Shown one piece after another: positions 57,227-64,000 of a stretch of 64,000 nucleotides of DNA (positions are counted from its first letter, which is position 1; each line of letters starts with the position of its first letter). The notes under the pieces were generated by a model. That model searched no databases. It saw only the letters and a list, made by a program, of their open reading frames with translations, and had not been told where the DNA came from. A program made the position numbers and the translations under genes. Source of the stretch: a virus. Location: positions 1-64,000 of IMG/VR virus record IMGVR_UViG_3300022890_000011, one strand, 5' to 3'.

Positions 57227-59140
57227 TTAACTTTCATATTCAAAATCATCATCAAATAGAAATAATGGAAACATTGTCTTTAAATCAGTTCCAATTCCTA
57301 CTAAATCTGATGGATAATATGTTAATTTTTCATCGTCTTTATTATATATCTTAAAAATAAATCTGTTGTCATTTCTATGTATTATACCACTGCTATAATT
57401 TCTAACAGTAGAATCTTCACTTAATATTTGACCATAAGCACCAGCAACATTTTTATAAACATTATTTGGTAATGATGTAGTAAAACCACTATAAAGAAGA
57501 TTAGAAATATCTCCTAATGTATTTATATTTGTAATTATTGATAAATTTGTGACTCCAGATTCTACTAATAAATAAGTATCATATTTTTTTAATATTAATG
57601 ATACAATTGAGCTAGACAAACCACTTAATGTAACATATGTAGATTGTCTGAAATACTCCATTTCATCAACATTATCTGGTGTTATTTTAGTATAACCACT
57701 TAAACTTATGTCTAATGTAAATGCACTTAATGCAAAACTATTATATGTTGTATATGATGTCGTAAAACCACTATATATTCTTTCCATGAATGGTTGTAAC
57801 TGATAGTTTATATAATTATTATATGTATTAAATGTATAACTACTTGGTGTAAATGTGAATGTTAATCCATCATAGTCAAAATAATTTAAATAATTGTAAG
57901 TTGTAGCTGTTAATGTCATTGTTGTGCTATTATAATATACAGCAGATATAAATTTATTAAATGGTGATGAGTTAATTGCATCTACAATAGTAGATGTATC
58001 ATCATTATTTGTATATTGTAAATTTTCAATTTCATATGTTATTGCTGTATTGTGTATTGGTTCATATAATACATGATTTGGTATATAATCTTTTAAAGCT
58101 ATAATTGTACTAGTGGATAAACTAGAATCTATAAATCCTTTATAATCTAAGTATGTGTAACCACTAGAATCATAAATTTTTAGATTAATATAAAAATCAT
58201 CATTTTTAATAAAATTAGTTGCAGTAGTTACATATGTTGTACCAGAATCATTATAAATATTTGCAGTTGTTGTTGCGGATGTTGTATTTGTATAACCTGA
58301 AACATAATTATAATCAATTGAACTATAACCACTATTTACAATAATATATGATATATCTTCATATAAAATATAATTTGTAGAACCAGTTTCAATAGTTATT
58401 GTTAATTCATTATATAATGAACTATTTTCTGATAATTGTTTTCTAGCTAAATCATAATCAGTAAATATTATTTTAGCACAATCACCAGATGTTTGACCTG
58501 TTAGCATTATGTCATAATCAACAAAATGTCTAAGTAAAAATGATTCACTTTCAACAAAATACATACTTTCACCAGAAATTGGAAAATATGTGGCGCCAGT
58601 AGATCCAGATAATGTGAATTGTTTATCTTTATATGTACCACTTTTACAATAGGTTTTAAATCTATATGATTGTTCTCGTGTATCAAGTAGATTTGTTGGG
58701 TTTAAAAAATATGTATTACCAACTGTATAAATTAAATTTTCTGTTGAATCAACTTGGTTTATAAATTGAATTCTATATCCAGGTTTAATAATGACATTAT
58801 CAAATTTATAAAATTGTTTAGTTAAATCTGTATCTTCGTCTACTATAATATCAACTGCATAGAAATTTGGAAAAAATTCTTCAATTGAATCGTATTCTGT
58901 ATAAACATTATAATTACTATATCCATCACCAGTATAAAGATCTACTTTATAAATATCTTCAAGACTATTAATATATGACCAACATGTACCAGATAAACAT
59001 TTATTATATCTAAAAGTTTCATATGTTGTATCTATTACATCTCTTACATAATATTGTTGTCTATTTTTTTGATAGTAGTATGTATTTCCTGAACTTGTGT
59101 CTAAAGTCCAGTCAAATTCTTGTTTCCAAATATCAATCAT
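57227..59140 (-). CDS. Tail/baseplate-like structural protein, 637 aa
   Basis: Unrecognised, beta-rich, with very many Ser, Thr, Tyr and Asn and no catalytic or membrane motif. It begins MIDIWKQEFDWTLDTSSGNTYYY and resembles the 1494-aa protein in composition (SGFTTS, SGYT, YYNSTT), so the two may belong to one structural assembly. It shares an operon with the WxxG-repeat gene. The upstream gap holds a TTTTATATATAC variant of the promoter-like motif. Confidence 0.6.
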   Translation of the reverse strand: MIDIWKQEFDWTLDTSSGNTYYYQKNRQQYYVRDVIDTTYETFRYNKCLSGTCWSYINSLEDIYKVDLYTGDGYSNYNVYTEYDSIEEFFPNFYAVDIIVDEDTDLTKQFYKFDNVIIKPGYRIQFINQVDSTENLIYTVGNTYFLNPTNLLDTREQSYRFKTYCKSGTYKDKQFTLSGSTGATYFPISGESMYFVESESFLLRHFVDYDIMLTGQTSGDCAKIIFTDYDLARKQLSENSSLYNELTITIETGSTNYILYEDISYIIVNSGYSSIDYNYVSGYTNTTSATTTANIYNDSGTTYVTTATNFIKNDDFYINLKIYDSSGYTYLDYKGFIDSSLSTSTIIALKDYIPNHVLYEPIHNTAITYEIENLQYTNNDDTSTIVDAINSSPFNKFISAVYYNSTTMTLTATTYNYLNYFDYDGLTFTFTPSSYTFNTYNNYINYQLQPFMERIYSGFTTSYTTYNSFALSAFTLDISLSGYTKITPDNVDEMEYFRQSTYVTLSGLSSSIVSLILKKYDTYLLVESGVTNLSIITNINTLGDISNLLYSGFTTSLPNNVYKNVAGAYGQILSEDSTVRNYSSGIIHRNDNRFIFKIYNKDDEKLTYYPSDLVGIGTDLKTMFPLFLFDDDFEYES

Positions 59141-59306
59141 TTAATGAATTCTTTTTATAAGAGTATATATAAAATCATTGATATTGAAAATGAATTTTTT
59201 AATCCCATAAAAAATCTTATTCTAAAATTAGAACCTGTCTTGATTTGAACGTTAATTTTTTATTTAGAATTTTAAAGTTATATTTATGTAAATAATAATA
59301 TTAAAT

Positions 59307-59789
59307 ATGGAATTAAACAAATTAGTAGAGAAGATGATTTCTGATTATCCATATTTATATGGACATAGAAATCAGGTTTTACATTATATTTATTGTGTTT
59401 TACCAAATGAATTTATATGGAAAAATGGAAAAATTTTTTGTGAAAATTTCTTAGAATCAAATACAATTACACAAAGAATTGATAAACATTTAAAAATGTT
59501 TCCTGATAATATTAAGGAAGAATTAATAAGTGAAGAATATGAGGAAATGAAAGATTTAAAGAATGGTAAGTTTTATATTTTTCCTTTAACAAAACAATGT
59601 AATTTATATAATATTCCAAATAATGTTTCAAAAGATTATTTGGATGGTGCATATGAAATAATAAATATTTTAAAAGGTATGGATAAAGATTATCATAAAA
59701 TTTATACTAGGCAAGAAGAACAAAATTATTATTATAAGAATATATTAATAATTAGTGAAATTGACAAAAATCTAATTGATAGATTTTAA
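59307..59789 (+). CDS. Hypothetical protein, 160 aa
   Basis: Unrecognised. It starts MELNKLVEKMISDYPYLYGHRNQVLHYIYCVL. An alpha/beta organisation is likely, with an acidic middle (ELISEEYEEMKDL) and a tyrosine-rich end (EEQNYYYKNILIISE). No tag or membrane segment. The preceding 166-bp gap (59141-59306) holds no ORF and only AT-rich DNA. Confidence 0.6.
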   Translation: MELNKLVEKMISDYPYLYGHRNQVLHYIYCVLPNEFIWKNGKIFCENFLESNTITQRIDKHLKMFPDNIKEELISEEYEEMKDLKNGKFYIFPLTKQCNLYNIPNNVSKDYLDGAYEIINILKGMDKDYHKIYTRQEEQNYYYKNILIISEIDKNLIDRF

Positions 59790-59856
59790 TATTTTTTTAT
59801 TAAAGAATTTTAACTATATTTGATATAATTGTAAATTAAAATTAAAAAACTTAAAA

Positions 59857-60459
59857 ATGACAGAAAAAACTACTACAATTGAAAAAAATTACGATTTACC
59901 AGATGATATTGTTGGAATAAAGGATGATAAAATCTATAAGAGATTAGCTAAAGAAGTACTTGATAGTGATTTACCTGGTCCCGATTATTTAGAATTTAGA
60001 CAACAATTAATGAGTATGCAAGATTTAGATGTAGATATAGATCCTGATAAATTAGAAGAATTTATTTTCAAAGCCGCATATAAAATTGTTAAAGGCGGTG
60101 ATAATTCATTAACAAAACAAATATTAATGAATTCATTAACACATTATATTAAAATAGTTAAAGATCAAGAAAAATCATTTAATAAGGAATTTAATGAACA
60201 AGTGAAAGTGAAAATTGGTGCAAAGTTTGAAAAAATTGATAATTTAGATGAAGAAACAGAAAAAATATTGACACAAATAGAGGAATTAAAAGATAGATTG
60301 GAAAGTATCAAAGAGGATAAAAAGATAACTATCGCTGATGTTGATATTGAAAAGAAAAAATTATCAAAGGTTAAATCTAATTTTAAAGCTACTGCTTCAG
60401 AATTGGTTGGTAAATTAGAAGAAGATAAATTAAAAATTGACAAATATATTAAAGATTAA
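59857..60459 (+). CDS. Acidic coiled-coil protein partnered with the PspA-like gene, 200 aa
   Basis: No family recognised. An acidic helical N-terminal part (DLPDDIVGIKDDKIYKRLAKEVL) is followed by a long coiled coil from about 105 to 195 (EETEKILTQIEELKDRLESIKED). It lies 17 bases upstream of the membrane-anchored PspA-like gene, so the two products may act together. The region 59800-59850 contains TATATTTG, which fits the Bacteroidota -7 consensus TAnnTTTG, although a clear -33 element is not seen. Confidence 0.65.
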   Translation: MTEKTTTIEKNYDLPDDIVGIKDDKIYKRLAKEVLDSDLPGPDYLEFRQQLMSMQDLDVDIDPDKLEEFIFKAAYKIVKGGDNSLTKQILMNSLTHYIKIVKDQEKSFNKEFNEQVKVKIGAKFEKIDNLDEETEKILTQIEELKDRLESIKEDKKITIADVDIEKKKLSKVKSNFKATASELVGKLEEDKLKIDKYIKD

Positions 60460-60476
60460 TTAATTAAAACAGAACT

Positions 60477-61529
60477 ATGAATTTAGAAAAAGAAAAACGA
60501 AGAGGTTTTTTTAAAAAACCAGAAGGAAAAACAGGATTATTATTTATGGCTGGATTAATTATTGGTGGTGGTTTATTAGCATGGAAATTTCTTCCATTTA
60601 TAATTGGATTATTTTCAAACTTAATAACAGCTGGTTTAATGGTTATAGGTATTGGTGCAGTTTTATGGATTGCAACAAGAAAACAAACTCGAAATCTGGC
60701 ATGGTTTGGTTTTAAAATGATAATGAAAAGAGTAACAAGTTGGTTTGTGAAAATTGATCCAATTGCAATTATTGAAACGTACATTGAAGATTTGAAGAAA
60801 AGCCTTCAACAAATGGATGAAAATATTGTGAAATTGAGAACTCAAATGGTTTCATTAAAAAGGATTATAGATTCAAATAATGATGAAATTGAAGAATCAA
60901 TGAAAATTATGCAAGCGGCTCAGAAAAAAGGTAACCGTGACGAGTTTAGATTAAAATCAAGAAAAGCAGGTCGTACTAAAGACTCTAATGTTAAATTAAC
61001 AGAAATGTATAATAAAATGTTTAAGTTATATAAAGCTTTAACAAGAATGTATGAAGTTTCAGGTTATGTTGTTGAAGATTTGGAAGACGATATGAAGAAT
61101 AAGAAAATTGAACATAAGGCACTTAAAGCTGGTCATTCAGCCATGAAATCTGGTATTAGAGCGATGATGGGTGATCCTGACAAAAGAGCAATATTTGAAC
61201 AAACATTGGAATCGATGGAAGAAGATGCGGCTAAAAAGATTGGTGAAATGGAAAGATTTATGGAAATGTCAACATCGTTCATTAATAACATTGATTTAAA
61301 AAACGGTATCTATGAAGAAGAAGGATATGCGATGTTAGAAGAGTGGGAGAAAAGTGGATTTGATATTATGATGGGAGATTTTGATACTCAACAAAAAGCT
61401 TCTAAATCTGGTCAAAAAGCTCTTGAATCTGGAGAAACTAAAGAAGTAGAGAAAGAATTAGAATTAGTAGCTGTTGAAAGAGATAGTGGTAGTTCAGAAG
61501 CTCCTAAAAAATGGGGAGATATGTTTTAA
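60477..61529 (+). CDS. Membrane-anchored PspA/ESCRT-III-like protein, 350 aa
   Basis: Two membrane segments at 19-50 (LLFMAGLIIGGGLLAWKFLPF) and 51-67 (LITAGLMVIGIGAVLWIA) are followed by IDPIAIIETYIEDLKKSLQQMDENIVKLRTQM (about 95-125) and long helices to residue 300. The pattern of a short N-terminal amphipathic/helix segment and extended coiled coils resembles PspA/Vipp1 (IM30) proteins, bacterial relatives of ESCRT-III. The C-terminal tail is acidic and flexible. Membrane remodelling or protection during infection is inference. It ends before a strong terminator. Confidence 0.55.
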   Translation: MNLEKEKRRGFFKKPEGKTGLLFMAGLIIGGGLLAWKFLPFIIGLFSNLITAGLMVIGIGAVLWIATRKQTRNLAWFGFKMIMKRVTSWFVKIDPIAIIETYIEDLKKSLQQMDENIVKLRTQMVSLKRIIDSNNDEIEESMKIMQAAQKKGNRDEFRLKSRKAGRTKDSNVKLTEMYNKMFKLYKALTRMYEVSGYVVEDLEDDMKNKKIEHKALKAGHSAMKSGIRAMMGDPDKRAIFEQTLESMEEDAAKKIGEMERFMEMSTSFINNIDLKNGIYEEEGYAMLEEWEKSGFDIMMGDFDTQQKASKSGQKALESGETKEVEKELELVAVERDSGSSEAPKKWGDMF

Positions 61530-61551
61530 TCTAATTAAATAATCAAGTAAG

Positions 61552-61582
61552 AAAGCCATTCAGAAATGAATGGCTTTTTTTG
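61552..61582 (+). terminator. Rho-independent terminator after PspA-like gene
   Basis: AAAGCCATTC, a 6-nt loop, then GAATGGCTTT and a run of seven T followed by GTTTT. It isolates the 59.3-61.5 kb operon from the polyphosphate kinase gene. Confidence 0.85.
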
Positions 61583-61592
61583 TTTTATATTT

Positions 61593-61602
61593 TTAATATA
61601 TA
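61593..61602 (+). promoter_or_regulatory. TTAATATATA motif upstream of PPK2 gene
   Basis: Exact copy directly after the terminator and 24 nt before ATG 61627. Spacing argues for 61627 as the start rather than the in-frame ATG at 61603. Confidence 0.55.
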
Positions 61603-61626
61603 ATGGTGTTAAAAATAAAATTACTG

Positions 61627-62817
61627 ATGAAACATTTAAAAACATATGATGATTTAATAAATGAATCAATATTTGATTTTGGTTTTCTTAAAGGTGTTAA
61701 AGATTTTGTTTCAAATTTTTTTAGTGGAAAAGCAAATGCTAAAGAGATTACTATTAATTTAACAAATGCATTGAGAAATTATCAAAAAGAAGTATTACAC
61801 AATCCTTATAAACTTGATAGATTATCTATTAATAGTATGTTGAAAAAAATTAAAGATATAGTTGGTGAAGAATTATTAATTGATCTTAATTTAGATTCAT
61901 TTTTCAGGGGACTTTATAGTGTATCTGTTTTAAAAGGAGATAGACATGAAAATATTATAGATTATTTCAATTCTTATATTGATTTATTATCACAAAGAGT
62001 ACAAAAATTATATAAGAAAAAGAAAGATGTTGATTATGAAGAAGAAGAATTTGAAGAAGTAAAAAAATTGAAGAAAAAAGCCATTCAAAAAATGACTAAT
62101 AAAGAGTTTAGAAAGAAAAAAACTCCTCTTCAAATTGAATTATTAAAATTACAAAATTGGTTATATAGAAAAGATAAAAGATTAGCTGTTCTTTTTGAAG
62201 GTAGAGATGCTGCAGGAAAAGGTTCAGCAATCAAGACCATTATTGAATTTCTAGACCCAAAATTATTTAAAGTGGCTACGTTTGGTATACCAACAGAAGA
62301 AGAAAAATTAAATTGGTTTGAAAGATATACTAAGAAATTACCAAAACCTGGTAAAATATCATTTTTTGATAGAAGTTGGTATAATAGAGCAGTAAATGAC
62401 CCTGTTATGGGTTATTGTACAAAAGAACAATATAATGAATTTATAGAAGAAGTTATTCCATTTGAAGATCAATTAATTGATAATGGATTATATTTATTTA
62501 AATTTTGGTTCTCAGTGAGCCAAGAAACTCAAGAATTAAGGTTTCAAATTAGACAAGCAAATCCATTAAAGACCTGGAAATTTAGTGAAAATGATTTATT
62601 AACTATGAATAAATGGGATAAATTTACAGCATATAAAGAGAGAATGTTTTTACAAACTTCTACAGAAAAATCACCTTGGGTAATTGTTGATTCTAATGAT
62701 AAGAAATTGGCTCAAATTAACATAATGAAATATATTTTAGAACAGATACCATATAAAAATAAAGATGTTAAAAGAGTTGGTCATCCATTACCAGAAATCG
62801 TAATACCTTTGAAATGA
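61627..62817 (+). CDS. ppk2: Polyphosphate kinase 2 with capsid-targeting-like N-terminus
   Basis: PPK2 enzymes transfer phosphate between polyphosphate and nucleotides, usually NDP to NTP or NMP to NDP. The C-terminal 230 residues are a class I-like PPK2 domain: Walker A EGRDAAGKGS (191-200), lid PTEEEKLNWFERY, Walker B FFDRSWYNRAVND (246-258), then VMGYCTKEQY and NPLKTWKFSENDL. All appear intact. The N-terminal 165 residues are unrelated: the tag MKHLKTYDDLINES (INE cut site) and an unknown helical domain ending in a lysine-rich linker. The fusion and tag suggest packaging in the head and release into the host, a new use for PPK2. Confidence 0.88.
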   Translation: MKHLKTYDDLINESIFDFGFLKGVKDFVSNFFSGKANAKEITINLTNALRNYQKEVLHNPYKLDRLSINSMLKKIKDIVGEELLIDLNLDSFFRGLYSVSVLKGDRHENIIDYFNSYIDLLSQRVQKLYKKKKDVDYEEEEFEEVKKLKKKAIQKMTNKEFRKKKTPLQIELLKLQNWLYRKDKRLAVLFEGRDAAGKGSAIKTIIEFLDPKLFKVATFGIPTEEEKLNWFERYTKKLPKPGKISFFDRSWYNRAVNDPVMGYCTKEQYNEFIEEVIPFEDQLIDNGLYLFKFWFSVSQETQELRFQIRQANPLKTWKFSENDLLTMNKWDKFTAYKERMFLQTSTEKSPWVIVDSNDKKLAQINIMKYILEQIPYKNKDVKRVGHPLPEIVIPLK

Positions 62818-63230
62818 AATATTTAAAAAAATTTGAAGATATTATTACTACTACTTATGATAATATTGATATACCTATTGATTATACAGATGATATATTA
62901 TTTGATTTAGATTTTGAAACATTTAAATCAGTTTTAAATCTTATAAATATTGGTAGGCCACTTAATGCTTTAAAAAGTATTAAACATAAATTAGATTATG
63001 GTTTAAAACAATGCAAAGATTTGATGGGGAGAATGTGTTCTCTATTAGGTTATGATAGATTTAATATTAAATCTAATGAAAATGATCAATTTAATTATCA
63101 AGATGAAATAATAGATAAATATCCAGAATTAATATCATTAATTAGTAATTCAGAAAGATTTAATTTATTACCAGAAATAAGAGAAATATATGATGATTTA
63201 ATTCAAGGAAGTGAGTTGGGATTATTGTAA
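62814..63230 (+). CDS. Doubly tagged protein, 138 aa
   Basis: Begins MKYLKKFEDIITT and ends QGSELGLL. It overlaps the ppk2-like gene by four bases (ATGA), so the two are made together. The body is helical and includes FKSVLNLINIGRPLNALKS and DLMGRMCSLLGYDRFN. Unrecognised. It could be a partner of the kinase. Confidence 0.7.
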   Translation: MKYLKKFEDIITTTYDNIDIPIDYTDDILFDLDFETFKSVLNLINIGRPLNALKSIKHKLDYGLKQCKDLMGRMCSLLGYDRFNIKSNENDQFNYQDEIIDKYPELISLISNSERFNLLPEIREIYDDLIQGSELGLL

Positions 63231-63239
63231 TTTTAAAAT

Positions 63240-63249
63240 TTAATATATA
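63240..63249 (+). promoter_or_regulatory. TTAATATATA motif upstream of last gene
   Basis: Exact copy 21 nt before ATG 63271. Confidence 0.5.
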
Positions 63250-63270
63250 ATAAAAAATTAACGAAATATA

Positions 63271-64000
63271 ATGAAAGAATTAAAAAATCTATCAAGTTAT
63301 AAAGATTTCTTATTAGAAGCTACAAATACTTATCAAGTTAAATGTAATGATAAAGTAACTGGTTCATTAGGAAATTATAAAGATACATTAAAAGTTTTTA
63401 AACAATCTTGTGAAGGTGGTAAAGATGGTGATGAAATTCAAATGATAAAAATTAAAGATAATAAAGGTAAAGATGTTAATGTTGTTAGTAAAACTAAAAC
63501 TATTGGAGGATCATCTAAGAAAGATACTAAAACAAAAGATGTTAGTTCAACTTCTATGTCAAAATCAACAAAAAATGTTGGTGTTGGTGAATTTAAGAAA
63601 GCATTAAAAGATCAATTATTAGATTTATTTGAACCACCTGCAAAAGATGTTAAATATGAATATGATAATGAAGGTAAACCAATTAAGATTACTTGTTTAG
63701 TAAATGCTAAAGATTGTGTTAATAAAATTAATCCAGATGAACAATTAAAAAATTTCAGTTTTGGTGTAAGTAAGAAAAAACCTTATTTAGTTACAGTTGG
63801 AAATGTTATCGTTGATGATGAAACAACAAGTAAAGCTAAAGATTCAGTTGTAACAAGTGGTGATGCAGCAGATAAAGATAGAATTTATAAAATTTCTTAT
63901 CCTATTTCTTATAAATCGAATAAAGAATTTGGTAAGAAGAAAGAAGAATTAGAAAGAAATTTTGATAAAGATTCATCACCACAATTAAAATCTAAGTTAA
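63271..64000 (+). CDS. Partial tagged protein, at least 243 aa, open at window end
   Basis: From ATG 63271 the frame is open to the last base. It begins MKELKNLSSYKDFLLEATN; FLLEA is a strong match to the targeting/cleavage pattern and to an internal piece of the 840-aa protein. A repeat-like pair of small domains follows: TYQVKCNDKVTGSLGNYKDTLK, then KPIKITCLVNAKDCVNK. These are separated by a Ser/Thr/Lys-rich linker (SKKDTKTKDVSSTSMSK). Unknown function; probably an inner-virion protein. Confidence 0.7.
   Translation, partial: MKELKNLSSYKDFLLEATNTYQVKCNDKVTGSLGNYKDTLKVFKQSCEGGKDGDEIQMIKIKDNKGKDVNVVSKTKTIGGSSKKDTKTKDVSSTSMSKSTKNVGVGEFKKALKDQLLDLFEPPAKDVKYEYDNEGKPIKITCLVNAKDCVNKINPDEQLKNFSFGVSKKKPYLVTVGNVIVDDETTSKAKDSVVTSGDAADKDRIYKISYPISYKSNKEFGKKKEELERNFDKDSSPQLKSKL

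Noticed and set aside
1-64000. tRNA genes
   Set aside because: I looked for T-loop-like GGTTCRANTCC sequences and cloverleaf arms by eye and found none; a tRNAscan run would be decisive.
1-64000. Stop-codon reassignment as in some gut megaphages
   Set aside because: Genes end normally at TAA and TGA, and I saw no in-frame TAG or TGA inside conserved domains.

Overview
The window is a 64 kb piece of a large, very AT-rich tailed-phage (probably jumbo myovirus) genome, most likely infecting a member of the Bacteroidota. The evidence is: dense ORFs on both strands with ATGA-type overlaps, the standard genetic code, almost no Shine-Dalgarno sequences, T4-like functions (Dam methylase, thymidylate synthase, RNase H, family B DNA polymerase cut between motifs A and B, homing endonucleases), tail and baseplate-like giant proteins, and no tRNA, rRNA or housekeeping genes that I can see. 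The host assignment is inference from composition and translation signals.

Layout. 1-5.8 kb: RNA/DNA-processing genes (Thg1-like enzyme, RNase H, Dps-like protein, RuvC-like resolvase, AAA+ ATPase) and the first tagged small genes. 5.8-7.5 kb: an IS200/IS605 element with intact TnpA and TnpB, flanked on both sides by genes that have lost their 5' ends. 7.5-10.6 kb: a truncated GuaB/GuaC-type gene, thymidylate synthase and small genes. 10.6-10.9 kb: a tiny gene between two inverted attC-like elements. 11-19.4 kb: a long run of small genes, most sharing one N-terminal tag and one C-terminal tag, including a kinase-like protein and two YopM/IpaH-style leucine-rich repeat proteins. 19.3-24.6 kb: broken HD hydrolase, two homing endonucleases and the N-terminal half of a DNA polymerase. 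24.6-31.3 kb: Dam methylase, KptA RNA 2'-phosphotransferase and unknown genes. 31.3-40 kb: tape-measure-like protein and probable inner-virion proteins. 40-46 kb: more tagged genes, a WYL-like protein, a third homing endonuclease and a second RuvC-like gene. 46.5-59.1 kb: three giant tail/baseplate-like proteins, a YadA-like tail adhesin, a sulfotransferase. 59.3-64 kb: a membrane-anchored PspA/ESCRT-III-like gene pair, a tagged polyphosphate kinase 2 and further tagged genes.

The main discovery candidate is a tagged-protein system. About 30 genes begin with a 10-20 residue sequence of the type MKYLKTYENF, MKKFxxFLNE or MKTYIEFLNE. It resembles the capsid targeting sequence of T4 internal proteins, which is cut by the prohead protease after (L/I/F)xE. 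About 18 ORFs end in (N/S)K(M/L)GL(L/I/M/Y). The tagged set includes a PPK2 polyphosphate kinase, a protein-kinase-like enzyme, AAA+ proteins, a WYL-like protein and effector-style LRR proteins. The inference is a large arsenal packaged in the head and delivered with the DNA. In the 15-19 kb array the end of one gene and the start of the next form a recurring ~40 bp junction, suggesting cassette exchange by recombination; a 13-codon remnant carrying only the C-terminal tag supports this.

A second recurrent signal is the exact 10-mer TTAATATATA. Twelve of the fifteen copies I located by eye lie 21-30 nt upstream of a start codon, and I propose it as a phage-specific promoter element. Three genes carry single-base frameshifts in poly-A runs; these could be real decay, programmed shifts or homopolymer assembly errors.
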